From Calothrix sp. NIES-2098 (GTDB lineage: Bacteria; Cyanobacteriota; Cyanobacteriia; Cyanobacteriales; Nostocaceae), in contig AP018172.1 in the NCBI GenBank assembly GCA_002368175.1, positions 6,575,001 through 6,639,000 of the forward strand: a stretch of DNA of 64,000 bases. The letters run 5' to 3'. Shown piece by piece: positions 25,499 to 34,411 of this stretch (positions within the stretch are counted from its first letter, which is position 1; each line of letters opens with the position of its first letter). The notes beneath the pieces were generated by a model. The model did not search any database. It worked only from the letters and a program-made list of their open reading frames with translations, and was not told the origin of the DNA. The translations under genes and the position numbers were made by a program.

Positions 25499-26071
25499 GT
25501 GGAGGAGCAAAGCCAAATCCTAACGTCATTTCAACGCAAACTGCTGTTGAAACATATGAAAAAGGAGCGACGAGCTGAGTATCGCCGTCGCATTGAAATC
25601 ATGCTTTTGGCAGATGCAGGTAAATCTCAGGCACAAGTTTGCGAGGAACTTGGATGCTCTCAAAAAACGGCACGGCAATGGATAGAGATGGCAAGAAAAG
25701 GAAAGGCTCACCTATGGCATGAATCTCCGATTGGCCGCCCTCATACAGTCAACGATCGCTATCTCCAGCGTTTGAGAGAACTGGTAGGCCATAGTCCAAG
25801 AGATTATGGTTATCCCTTTAAGCGATGGACAGCAGGGTGGTTAAGCAAACATTTGACAGATGAAACCGGAATTGAGATTAGCGATCGCCACATTAACCGT
25901 TTACTTAAAGAAATGGGACTGTCTACGCGATCGCCTCATGTGAAAGAAGGCATTAATCAAGCTGTCAGTAAAGATAAAGATCTCAAAATTGCACTTTACG
26001 ATCTTCAACCGCCTGCATCAACTGAATCATCTGACTTGTTGCTCATCAATCCGATCGAGGTTCATCCTTAA
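25499..26071 (+). CDS. IS630-like helix-turn-helix protein, first gene of the export arm
   Basis: A 190-residue protein with two DNA-binding segments typical of the N-terminal part of IS630-type transposases: an HTH 'LADAGKSQAQVCEELGCSQK' followed by 'TARQWIEMARKG', and a second winged helix 'RHINRLLKEMGLSTRSP'. The DDE catalytic domain is absent; instead a short acidic tail follows. GTG 25499 is chosen because AAAGGAGGGG lies seven bases upstream, whereas the ATG at 25460 has none. The gene ends six bases before the C39/ABC exporter and there are no inverted repeats around it. It is therefore more likely a domesticated transposase domain acting as regulator of the operon than a broken IS. 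Confidence 0.75.
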   Translation: MEEQSQILTSFQRKLLLKHMKKERRAEYRRRIEIMLLADAGKSQAQVCEELGCSQKTARQWIEMARKGKAHLWHESPIGRPHTVNDRYLQRLRELVGHSPRDYGYPFKRWTAGWLSKHLTDETGIEISDRHINRLLKEMGLSTRSPHVKEGINQAVSKDKDLKIALYDLQPPASTESSDLLLINPIEVHP

Positions 26072-26077
26072 GCTCTT

Positions 26078-29000
26078 ATGGTTCAGCTTCCATCATCAAT
26101 TTCCGAACAACAAGTTGCTCAACAGCTCAATAGTGCCTTGGGGCAAACACTTTCAGCACAAGAGTTGACGCAGTGTTTAGAAAAAATCGAATTTTTAGAA
26201 CCCGGCCCTGGCAAACCGTTCTGGCAATCTGTTGATGCCACGCCAGGAATTTATCTTGTTTTAGATGGCAAGGTGAGATTGCTGTATGCCAATGATAATC
26301 TGATTGCTTCCTTGGAAAAGGGGCAAATATTTGGTGAACTAACGCTGTTTCCGAAGGCACATTTTCAACCCTACAAAGCTAGAGCCTCTCTGAAATTGCA
26401 ATTGGCTTTTCTGCCGAACGAGGATTTGCAAACGCTGATTCGTCATCATCCTGGTATTCGAGAACACCTTTGCCATCAGGCAGTTCTGTGGGATTTATTA
26501 CTGTTATGCCGACAGATTGCTCACCTAAAAGACGCTTCACTAGAGCAATTAACCGACATGCTGGCATTATTGGACGAGCACAATTTCGAGGTTGGGAGAC
26601 TACCAGCGAGTTTATTCTCTGAGCAAAAGCTATGGTTGCTGCGTCGTGGCGAGATTGTACACTCCTCCGGTCAAACTCTTTCCCCTGGAACCTTCTATCC
26701 CGTGCCGCCTGCTAGCCAAAGGCGCGACTGGCAGGTGACTGAATCTGTTGATATTTATACTTTAAGCCTTGCCCAGTGGGACAGAGCAAGGCGTTATTTG
26801 CCCCAACTGGAAGAACTAATTCAGGCAGATACACCCCAAGAAGCAGAAGAGGTACAAGGTACAACAGATAGCGAGCAGGAAGCGCGGTCGATTGGCGTAA
26901 CTCCACCCTCACTAACTGAGACTCCCCAATCAACTCCTCAAAAACGTCAGAAAGCATACTTCCCTAGCCCTAAGGTTAAAGCTAGTCATTGGTGGCAACA
27001 TATTATCCAGCGCTATCCGTTCTATGAACAGCAGAGTGCAGCAGATTGCGGGGCAGCTTGCATAGTAACGATCGGTCGTTACTGGGGTAAACGCTTCAGC
27101 ATCAATCGGGTTCGAGATTTAGCCAATATCAATCGCAACGGGGCTTCGATTCGCGGGTTATCTGCTGCCGCCGAAAGCATTGGGTTTTCGACTCGTCCCA
27201 TCAAAGCAGACTTTAAAGCTTTATCCAGACAACCTTTACCCTTGATCGCTCACTGGGGTGGCAACCATTACATTGTGGTTTATAAGATAACTGGCGATCG
27301 CGTGATTGTCGCCGATCCGGCTTTAGGTCAGCGATCGCTCAAGCGGACTGAATTCAACGCCGATTGGACAGGATATGCCTTATTAGTGCAGCCCACCGCC
27401 TTTTTAACAGAAGCCGATGAAGCCAAGACCGATGTGTGGCGGTTCTTTGATTTGATTAAGCCCCACGGGTTGGTACTGTTTGAGGTCATACTAGCATCCG
27501 TCCTGATTCAAATATTTGGACTGTTAACGCCGTTGTTAACGCAGTTGTTATTGGATCGGGTAGTTGTGCAGCGCAGCGAACTCACCTTAGTGGCGATCGC
27601 ACTTGGCTTGCTGCTCTTCGGTTTGTTCAAAGTCGCTATGACGGCGTTGCGGCAATATCTGCTGTACCATACGGCAAATCGTGTGGATTTAGCGCTGATT
27701 GTTGGGTTTATCAACCATGCCTTTCGCTTACCTCTGCGTTTCTTCGAGTCGCGTTATGTAGGCGATATTATTTCCCGCGTGCAAGAAAACCATAAAATTC
27801 AACGGTTTTTTGCAGGACAATCGTTGTCCATTGGGCTTGATTTATTAACTTCCTTTGTCTATCTGGCTTTGATGTTCTGGTATAGCTGGAAGTTGGGCTT
27901 GTTGGTATTAGCGATCGTCCCGCCCTTTGTCATATTGGCACTGGTTGCCACCCCCTTCTTGCAGCGCATCTCTCGACGCATATTTAACGCCTCTGCCGTT
28001 GAGAGCAGTTATCTTATCCAGTCATTTACGGGTATTCGCACAGTTAAGTCGATGGCGATTGAGCGCAGCGTGCGCTGGCATTGGGAAGAACTGTTTAATA
28101 AATCTCTGAAAATGATGTTTTCGGGGCAAGTCATTAACACTGTGCTCCAGACCTTCAGCTCAGGGATTGAAGCTGTTGCGACTGCTGCTCTTTTAGGGTT
28201 TGGTGCCTGGTTAGTAATTCAAAATCAACTCACAATTGGTCAATTAGTGGCGTTTAATATGCTGCTTACCAACGTCATCCGCCCATTTCAGCGCCTAATT
28301 GAGCTATGGAACCAGCTACAGGAAGTGATGATTTCCATTGAGCGAATTGATGACGTGATTGAAGCCGAGCCAGAGGAAGATTTAGAACACCAGACCCGGC
28401 AAATTTTACCTCCCCTGCGGGGTCACATTCGCTTTGAGCAAGTCACATTTCGCTACCACCCGGAAAGTGAGACGAATACCTTAGAAAACATCACCTTTGA
28501 AGCCCTTCCTGGGCAAACGATCGCCCTGGTAGGACGCAGTGGTTCCGGAAAATCAACAATTTCTAAGCTGATTTTAGGACTGTATCCGCCGACTGAAGGC
28601 AAGATTTTGATTGATGGTTATGACATTACTTGTATTTCAATGCAATCCTTGCGGCAGCAAATAGGCGTGGTCGATCAAGACACATTTTTGTTCGGTGGCA
28701 CGATTGGGGAAAACATCAGCATCAGTCAGCCATCAGCGAAACTGGAAGACATAATTGAAGCTGCTCGTCAGGCTGGCGCAGATCAGTTTATCAAAGAATT
28801 ACCAATGGGGTATGAAACCCAAATCGGTGAAGCTGGGGGAATGCTGTCGGGTGGACAAAGGCAACGTCTGGCGATCGCGCGGGCGTTACTGGGCAATCCC
28901 CGCTTGCTGATATTTGATGAAGCCACCAGTAGCCTTGATACGGAGTCTGAACGAATCATTCAGAACAACATGACCGCGATTTCTCAAGACCGCACCACGA

Positions 29001-29158
29001 TTGTAATTGCCCATCGGCTTTCCACCATTCGCAATGCCGACGTGATTTTGGTAATCGATCGCGGCGTGTTAGTCGAACAGGGCAATCACGATCAATTGAT
29101 GGCAAAACGCGGTCATTATTTCTATCTCAATCAACAACAGCTCACCGCCGTGGGTTGA
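26078..29158 (+). CDS. Peptidase-containing ABC exporter (cNMP-like / C39 / TMD / ATPase)
   Basis: A 1026-residue HetC-like exporter. Residues about 40-150 resemble a cyclic-nucleotide-binding (CAP_ED) domain without an obvious phosphate cassette. About 315-445 is a C39 bacteriocin peptidase with Cys near residue 324 ('SAADCGAACIV'), the catalytic His in 'HWGGNHYIVVYK' and Asp in 'VIVADPALG', all present. About 450-740 holds six membrane helices, and the ATPase has Walker A 'VGRSGSGKSTISK' (about 818), signature 'LSGGQRQRLA' (about 922), Walker B 'LLIFDEATSS' and 'IVIAHRLST'. It should cleave a substrate after double glycine and export it. The obvious local substrate is the GG-leader peptide at 35810-36040. 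Confidence 0.93.
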   Translation: MVQLPSSISEQQVAQQLNSALGQTLSAQELTQCLEKIEFLEPGPGKPFWQSVDATPGIYLVLDGKVRLLYANDNLIASLEKGQIFGELTLFPKAHFQPYKARASLKLQLAFLPNEDLQTLIRHHPGIREHLCHQAVLWDLLLLCRQIAHLKDASLEQLTDMLALLDEHNFEVGRLPASLFSEQKLWLLRRGEIVHSSGQTLSPGTFYPVPPASQRRDWQVTESVDIYTLSLAQWDRARRYLPQLEELIQADTPQEAEEVQGTTDSEQEARSIGVTPPSLTETPQSTPQKRQKAYFPSPKVKASHWWQHIIQRYPFYEQQSAADCGAACIVTIGRYWGKRFSINRVRDLANINRNGASIRGLSAAAESIGFSTRPIKADFKALSRQPLPLIAHWGGNHYIVVYKITGDRVIVADPALGQRSLKRTEFNADWTGYALLVQPTAFLTEADEAKTDVWRFFDLIKPHGLVLFEVILASVLIQIFGLLTPLLTQLLLDRVVVQRSELTLVAIALGLLLFGLFKVAMTALRQYLLYHTANRVDLALIVGFINHAFRLPLRFFESRYVGDIISRVQENHKIQRFFAGQSLSIGLDLLTSFVYLALMFWYSWKLGLLVLAIVPPFVILALVATPFLQRISRRIFNASAVESSYLIQSFTGIRTVKSMAIERSVRWHWEELFNKSLKMMFSGQVINTVLQTFSSGIEAVATAALLGFGAWLVIQNQLTIGQLVAFNMLLTNVIRPFQRLIELWNQLQEVMISIERIDDVIEAEPEEDLEHQTRQILPPLRGHIRFEQVTFRYHPESETNTLENITFEALPGQTIALVGRSGSGKSTISKLILGLYPPTEGKILIDGYDITCISMQSLRQQIGVVDQDTFLFGGTIGENISISQPSAKLEDIIEAARQAGADQFIKELPMGYETQIGEAGGMLSGGQRQRLAIARALLGNPRLLIFDEATSSLDTESERIIQNNMTAISQDRTTIVIAHRLSTIRNADVILVIDRGVLVEQGNHDQLMAKRGHYFYLNQQQLTAVG

Positions 29159-29195
29159 ATCAAGCATTCAATTTCCCAACTAGTGTGAGGTTCCT

Positions 29196-30632
29196 ATGCC
29201 CAACCCGTCAAACATCCCAAATGATTTTCCTCAAAATGGACATGTCCCTAGCGATCGCAACGGTCGTAATGGTCATGGTTCATCGAGTATTACTTTGGAT
29301 ACTGCGATCGCAGACTCATCCCGTCCCTCGAATTTACAAAATGGGGTGAATGAGGAATGGTCTTCTGTGACCGAAGAATCCATTAACACCATGCCACGAG
29401 TTTGGACACGCGGAATGCTTTACCTGTTAGCAATTTTTACCGCGATCGTTCTGCCTTGGGCAATGCTATCCAAGGTGGATGAAACCGGAACTGCTAGAGG
29501 AAAGCTAGAGCCAAAGGGCAAAACCTTTGAGTTGGATGCGCCTGTAGCTGGGGAAGTGGCAGAAATCAAGGTTAAAGAAGGTGAAACTCTCAAACGGGGA
29601 CAGGTTTTAGTGAAGCTAGAATCTGATTTAACTCGAACTGAACTCCAGCAAGCCCAAGCCAAGCTTGAAGGGCAGATGAATCGGCTCTCCCAGTTGCAGC
29701 TTGTGAAGAACCAACTCCAGGGAGGAACCATGCTTACCCAACAACAGCAGGGAAAAGCCATAGCCGCCGCCCAACTAGCTAAAATTGAGGAAACGCGGCA
29801 AAAGCTGGAACACAGCAAAACTCAACAAAATATTGCCAGCGAACGTTTAGCGAGAGACAACAAGGAAGTGGCGCGCTATCGCAGCTTGGTAGGCGAGGGT
29901 ATTGTTGCCGAGGTGCAGGTTGTTGCTCAACAGCGAATCGCAGATACAACAAGAGAAAATTTGAATCAAGCCAGTTCAGATATGCAACAGGCTGAAGCTC
30001 AACTGAAAGCGCAACAGCAGCAGTATCAAGGTACGCTGCGCGATAATCAGCTAACGCTCCTAGGAATTCAGCGACAAATCAAGGATTTGGATTCACAAAT
30101 GGTAGCTCTCCAAGGAGAGATTAACCAGACCAAACAACAAATCAACGCCCTGAAATTTCAGTTGCAGCGGCGCGAAATTCGCTCGCCCATTGATGGGGTT
30201 TTATTTCAACTGCCGATTGAGAAACCCGGAGCCGTAGTTCAGCCTGGTCAATTGGTTGCTCAAATTGCGCCTCAGAATGTCCTCTTAGTATTAAGAGCAG
30301 ATATGCCAAGCCAAGAAAGTGGATTTCTCGAGGTCGGGATGCCTGTCCAGATTAAATTTGATGCCTATCCTTACCAGGACTATGGCATTGTCAAAGGTCA
30401 GGTCACTTGGGTTTCACCAAATTCTAAGATGACGCAAACGCCCCAAGGTGCGATTCAAACCTTTGAGTTGGAAGTCATGCTGGAGCGATCGCATATACAA
30501 ACCAAAGATAAACAAATTGCGCTCACTCCCGGTCAAACGGCAACAGCAGAGGTCATTGTTCGCCAGAGACGGGTAATTGATTTTCTCTTAGATCCGTTTA
30601 AGAAGCTGGAAGCAGGGGGACTAGAGCTTTAA
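29196..30632 (+). CDS. HlyD-family membrane fusion protein
   Basis: A 478-residue adaptor for type I secretion. After a polar N-terminus a single membrane anchor lies at about residues 73-92 ('MLYLLAIFTAIVLPWAML'), followed by a lipoyl-like half 'DAPVAGEVAEIKVKEGETL', a long coiled coil (about 140-330) and the second lipoyl half 'RREIRSPIDGVLFQL', then a beta-barrel 'GMPVQIKFDAYPYQDYG'. This bridges the ABC exporter to an outer membrane channel. It follows the exporter by 37 bases in the same direction. GTGAGG precedes the ATG. No tolC is adjacent; one lies at 48127. Confidence 0.93.
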   Translation: MPNPSNIPNDFPQNGHVPSDRNGRNGHGSSSITLDTAIADSSRPSNLQNGVNEEWSSVTEESINTMPRVWTRGMLYLLAIFTAIVLPWAMLSKVDETGTARGKLEPKGKTFELDAPVAGEVAEIKVKEGETLKRGQVLVKLESDLTRTELQQAQAKLEGQMNRLSQLQLVKNQLQGGTMLTQQQQGKAIAAAQLAKIEETRQKLEHSKTQQNIASERLARDNKEVARYRSLVGEGIVAEVQVVAQQRIADTTRENLNQASSDMQQAEAQLKAQQQQYQGTLRDNQLTLLGIQRQIKDLDSQMVALQGEINQTKQQINALKFQLQRREIRSPIDGVLFQLPIEKPGAVVQPGQLVAQIAPQNVLLVLRADMPSQESGFLEVGMPVQIKFDAYPYQDYGIVKGQVTWVSPNSKMTQTPQGAIQTFELEVMLERSHIQTKDKQIALTPGQTATAEVIVRQRRVIDFLLDPFKKLEAGGLEL

Positions 30633-30668
30633 ATTTCATCTTTTAGTTTCAATATAGAGAGTAATGAA

Positions 30669-31460
30669 ATGTTAAAAACTATCGCTATTTCCCAGGAAGA
30701 CTTAATTCAACAGATTAGACTCTCCTATCAAATGCCTCTAACGATTAGGGGGATTGCCAATCGCAAAATTATTGACGCTGTGGCTGAGGAAACTGGCGTT
30801 ACTCTAGAGCCGGAAGACCTTCAGGAAACTGCTGATGCGTTTAGATTAAATCATAACCTCTTGAGTGCGGATGCAACCGAATTATGGTTACAGGAGCATT
30901 ACTTATCTTTAGATGATTTTGAAGAGATTGTGCGGATTAGTGCCCTTTCCTCGAAGTTGGCTCAACATTTGTTTGGCGATAAAGTTGAGCCTTTTTTTGT
31001 TAGCCATCAACTCGATTACACGCAAGTTGTGATGTATGAAGTTGTCTTAGATGATGAAGATTTGGCAATGGAACTTTTCTATGCCATCCAAGAAGGCGAT
31101 ATGAGTTTTCCCGAAGTTGCTCATCGATATATTCAAGATACGGAACTGCGACGATGTGGAGGATATCGGGGAAAATTACGCCGTACCGATCTCAAGCCGG
31201 AGATTTCTGCTGTAATTTTTGCATCGACTCCACCCCAACTGCTAAAACCAATTATTACTTCTAAAGGCGCACACTTAATTTTAGTAGAAGAAATTATTCA
31301 ACCGGAGTTAGATAAAACGCTGCATAAGAAAATTCTTTCTAATTTATTTCTAGATTGGTTAAAACAACAGGTAGACCAGGTGGAAGTTATTACTCAATTT
31401 CAACCAGAGTCTATTGACCAAATTGAGCAACCAAACTATTCATCATCATTAAGTAATTAA
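30669..31460 (+). CDS. Parvulin-type peptidyl-prolyl isomerase (SurA-like)
   Basis: A 263-residue protein with an all-helical N-terminal part (about 1-110) resembling SurA/PrsA chaperone domains and a C-terminal parvulin domain, recognisable by 'RRCGGYRGKLRRTDLKPEIS' and 'ITSKGAHLILVEEIIQP'. Parvulins catalyse cis-trans isomerisation of X-Pro bonds. No signal peptide is seen, so it would act in the cytoplasm unless exported otherwise. It closes the export operon 36 bases after hlyD and its stop overlaps the stop of the opposing second parvulin by four bases. In cyanobacteria such proteins often accompany C39/HlyD cassettes; the exact role is unknown. Confidence 0.82.
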   Translation: MLKTIAISQEDLIQQIRLSYQMPLTIRGIANRKIIDAVAEETGVTLEPEDLQETADAFRLNHNLLSADATELWLQEHYLSLDDFEEIVRISALSSKLAQHLFGDKVEPFFVSHQLDYTQVVMYEVVLDDEDLAMELFYAIQEGDMSFPEVAHRYIQDTELRRCGGYRGKLRRTDLKPEISAVIFASTPPQLLKPIITSKGAHLILVEEIIQPELDKTLHKKILSNLFLDWLKQQVDQVEVITQFQPESIDQIEQPNYSSSLSN

Positions 31461-32218
31461 TGAGGGAAAGAAATATTCCGTTCTCGTAACCAAGCTTGAA
31501 ATAGTGAGTCTATGAGTTCTTCTCGAAGAGATTCATTTAAGTGAACTGGAAACCATTTTTCAATTCTGATGATGTGATAACCCAGTTTCGTTTGAATGGG
31601 TCTCACAACTTCACCTTCATTAGCATTGGCGATCGCCTCTGCAACTTCTGGCATGAGTTTTGGCAGAAAATGCACCCCTACAAACCCTCCTTTGTCTTTA
31701 GACTGTTTGCCTTGGGAGTATTCAAGTGCTAAGGCACAGAAAGAAGCATTTTCTTTTTGTAGCGCCTGAAAGATTTTGAGCGCGTCGTTTAAATCCTGCA
31801 CGAGAATTTGGGAGAGCGCCACCCGTTTATACTGTTTACGGTTGTTTAAATAATCAGAATCAACTTGTTCGCCAAACAGATGTTCTTTTAACTTCTGCTC
31901 TAGCCATTTGACGCGAATACCTTCCGTCCAATCTTCTGCTGTCATTCGTTGCCGATCAAGCCAAGTCTGGGTTTCGGATGCGCTTAATAAATTGTGCGAT
32001 CGCCTAAATTCATTTCCTGCGGCTTGCAGTTCTTCATCAGAAACGGTGATATCAAATTTTTCGCAAAATTTGAGGATGTGCGTATTATATTCAACCTGTG
32101 CAGCAACTTCAGCAATTTTGCCATAACTGCGCAAGTAAGCCAGAATCTCATCGTCTGTAGCGGGATGAATTTCCGGTATTGTTTCTTGTAATTCAGTTTG
32201 TTCTAAAACTTCTTGCAT
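31457..32218 (-). CDS. Second parvulin-type peptidyl-prolyl isomerase
   Basis: A 253-residue relative of the facing gene, with the same layout: helical N-terminal half ('GNEFRRSHNLLSASETQTWL') and a parvulin domain with 'KDKGGFVGVHFLPKLMPEV' and 'QTKLGYHIIRIEKW'. The parvulin signature is better preserved than in its neighbour. GGGAGAG precedes the ATG at 32218. It is the last gene of the minus-strand biosynthetic arm, 39 bases after the aldo/keto reductase-like gene. The two related parvulins, one at the end of each arm, meet tail to tail, which suggests duplication of an ancestral gene and possible division of labour. Confidence 0.83.
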   Translation of the reverse strand: MQEVLEQTELQETIPEIHPATDDEILAYLRSYGKIAEVAAQVEYNTHILKFCEKFDITVSDEELQAAGNEFRRSHNLLSASETQTWLDRQRMTAEDWTEGIRVKWLEQKLKEHLFGEQVDSDYLNNRKQYKRVALSQILVQDLNDALKIFQALQKENASFCALALEYSQGKQSKDKGGFVGVHFLPKLMPEVAEAIANANEGEVVRPIQTKLGYHIIRIEKWFPVHLNESLREELIDSLFQAWLRERNISFPH

Positions 32219-32257
32219 GATTTTGCTCTCCCGAACGAGTAGACAAGAGGATTTGAT

Positions 32258-33274
32258 TTAAGCAGTTTGATAAATTAAGCGATCGCGCGGAACGTCTTGT
32301 ATTGTCAACCGTTTGCGATGTAAGTCACCGTAAAGGTTGAGGTAATCTATTTCCGTAGGTGTTAACTTGCCTTTTTGCACTCTGGCGATCGCTGCATCAA
32401 TTTCCTTGCGTCGTTTCATTCCCGTCAAGCAAACATCCACGCCATTTTGGGATAAAGAGTAGCGATAAAAATCGGGCACAGACGGTTGCCAGCAATCTTT
32501 AGGCAACTGAGCTGGAGCATTTGCCAGAAATGTGTGCATTCCCGCAGACTTAAAGGTAACAATGCCCGATCGCTGTGAATCTTGAACCTCTACATCTTGG
32601 AAAATCTTACTCTGAGCATTGCGGTGAGCCACATTATGTCTTACCATCACCACATCTAACAACGGACTATTGAGCCACTGACGGGCTAAATCTAGATCGT
32701 GAAACGAAGCCCCGATATAGCGAACGGCACCCATTTTTTTCAAACGTTCTGATATGCCAAACCACCTTTCCATCTTGCGCTGATACACTGAATTGCTGCC
32801 TCGCAGATCGTGGGAAAGTTCCATACAATCTTGAAAGCGGGGAGCATCATCCGTGCCAATCCAGCCCCAGAAAAACACGTCTACATAATCAATTTTTAGT
32901 TCTTGAAACTGATCGAAAAGTGCCGCTAGTGCCATTTCTGGGCTTTTGTTATAGGTGACAGTCGCTAGAATCACATTCTCCCGAACAGACGAACCTCGCC
33001 TGCATAATTGCCGCAGCGCATCAGACATTTTGCTGTACAAAAAGTGGTGTAAATCGCTAGAGAAAAAGAAATAATTAATACCTTGCTCAAAGGCATATAG
33101 CGTATCTTCACTGGAGATACCGCTTCCACCTCCTAAACCCAAACAGCTCGCTGTCAGATCGGTTCTCCCCAACTTACGGTAGAATGGCAAATCTGACGCT
33201 GGAAATCTAGCGTTTAGCTCACTTACTCTGTCGGGTTTAATCGTAGGTTCTGGTGCTAAATCAGCGATTAGCAT
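32258..33274 (-). CDS. Aldo/keto reductase-fold protein, degenerate active site
   Basis: A 338-residue protein with the AKR (beta/alpha)8 pattern: 'YRKLGRTDLTASCLGLGGGS', 'AFEQGINYFFFSSDL', 'LKIDYVDVFFWGW', 'MGAVRYIGASFHDLDL' and a C-terminal 'GVDVCLTGMKRRKEID'. Canonical AKRs have Asp in FxDTA, Tyr four to five residues later, Lys in the next strand and His in the 'DLxxxH' strand. Here these positions appear to be Phe/Ser, His, Thr and Trp, so the usual catalytic tetrad is not recognisable. Its start overlaps the HopA1 gene stop by seven bases, so it is coupled to that gene. It may reduce dehydro residues by different chemistry, or be a non-catalytic partner. Confidence 0.8.
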   Translation of the reverse strand: MLIADLAPEPTIKPDRVSELNARFPASDLPFYRKLGRTDLTASCLGLGGGSGISSEDTLYAFEQGINYFFFSSDLHHFLYSKMSDALRQLCRRGSSVRENVILATVTYNKSPEMALAALFDQFQELKIDYVDVFFWGWIGTDDAPRFQDCMELSHDLRGSNSVYQRKMERWFGISERLKKMGAVRYIGASFHDLDLARQWLNSPLLDVVMVRHNVAHRNAQSKIFQDVEVQDSQRSGIVTFKSAGMHTFLANAPAQLPKDCWQPSVPDFYRYSLSQNGVDVCLTGMKRRKEIDAAIARVQKGKLTPTEIDYLNLYGDLHRKRLTIQDVPRDRLIYQTA

Positions 33275-34389
33275 AGTTCTAAGGTGGTGTAGATATCTTC
33301 AGAGTTTGCATTCAAGTAAGGATGATTTACATCGATCCCAAGACGGGAAAAATTTTGCAAAATCGAAGTCATTCGGTTCTCTGGAGACTCATCACCATTC
33401 TCACGGGCTTGAAGTAAGCCATTGGCAACAATTTGGCAACGGTGCGTTCCAAAACTTTCTTTAGTAGCAAATTTGCGATCGGGTTCTTCTGCTAGTGCCA
33501 GTCCTGGTGCGAGAAACTTGGTGAATAAGGGTATCTCTGGTTGAAAATGCGATTTATTTTCGAGATAAATCCCCTGAAGCATTTGCCTAATTGCTTCATA
33601 ATCTTGCTGATCACTGTATAGAACCGCAGAGTCGAAGCGATCGTAGTCAGACGGATTATAGAGTGCCTTAAATTTGAAGGGAATTGCAATGTCATTTAAT
33701 TGCGTGGTGATTGCATTCATCAGAGCGATCGCTCCTTCAGGCGTGAGGTTAAAATAAATTCGCACACATTCAGGATCGTTTGAATTGTTGCGATTTTGCG
33801 AACTCACATTACTAACTGCCATATAAAAGCCACTTTGAACGCGATTGCGTGGCAAGCGGATGCTAACATCGTTACCGACTACAGCAGACTGGTGTTCTAC
33901 CCGCAGATGGCGTTCTCGCTCAATATGCAGGGTTAAATTATCTTTGATTACTGCTAGAGTGCCATCTACCTCCTGTCTCAGCACTCTCCAACCTGAGTCA
34001 AAATAACCTGTTCCCCGATTACTGTTATGCAACTGCTCGTAAAATTTCAGATCTACGCCCTGAAATCGGTTGTTCTCTAAGCTTTGCTCAGGCGTTAACT
34101 CACCTGCATCGGCTTCTGCTGCTAAAACCTTACGGAGGGAACCGTTGTAATAAATGCCGTAAAGAAAACTTCTTAGTTGTAGACTTTGATACTTAGTTTG
34201 AAGTTGCAACGGTAGATTTTGAAAGCGAGAAACAACATCGGGTGGCAGCTTTAAGGGTTTGTAGTCAGGATGCCGAATACAAAAGTTAGACTCAAGCTGC
34301 ACTTTACTAGCAATTTCTTGAAGTGTGCCCAACACGCGATCACCTGATGTATTGAGTGATTGAGTTGGTATATAATCTAGCAATTGCAT
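33268..34389 (-). CDS. HopA1-family protein (class V lanthipeptide lyase-like)
   Basis: A 373-residue protein that I recognise as the cyanobacterial 'T3SS effector HopA1' family, by segments such as 'IRHPDYKPLKLPPDVVSRF', 'YQSLQLRSFLYGIYYNGSL', 'HIERERHLRVEHQSAVVG', 'RIYFNLTPEGAIALM' and 'IPLFTKFLAPGLALAEEP'. HopA1 homologues in class V lanthipeptide clusters act with an APH-type kinase to dehydrate Ser/Thr, the kinase phosphorylating and the HopA1 protein eliminating. I chose ATG 34389 ('MQLLDYIPTQS'), 22 bases after the kinase stop; the longer open frame overlaps the kinase by 128 bases and is not family-like. Function here is inferred from family and context. Confidence 0.84.
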   Translation of the reverse strand: MQLLDYIPTQSLNTSGDRVLGTLQEIASKVQLESNFCIRHPDYKPLKLPPDVVSRFQNLPLQLQTKYQSLQLRSFLYGIYYNGSLRKVLAAEADAGELTPEQSLENNRFQGVDLKFYEQLHNSNRGTGYFDSGWRVLRQEVDGTLAVIKDNLTLHIERERHLRVEHQSAVVGNDVSIRLPRNRVQSGFYMAVSNVSSQNRNNSNDPECVRIYFNLTPEGAIALMNAITTQLNDIAIPFKFKALYNPSDYDRFDSAVLYSDQQDYEAIRQMLQGIYLENKSHFQPEIPLFTKFLAPGLALAEEPDRKFATKESFGTHRCQIVANGLLQARENGDESPENRMTSILQNFSRLGIDVNHPYLNANSEDIYTTLELC

Positions 34390-34411
34390 TACGATCTTCC
34401 CCAAAAAACAC

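Noticed and set aside
26078..29158. Naming the C39 exporter hetC
   Set aside because: The domain order matches HetC, but no hetP is adjacent and the neighbours are RiPP genes, so orthology to the heterocyst gene is not supported.
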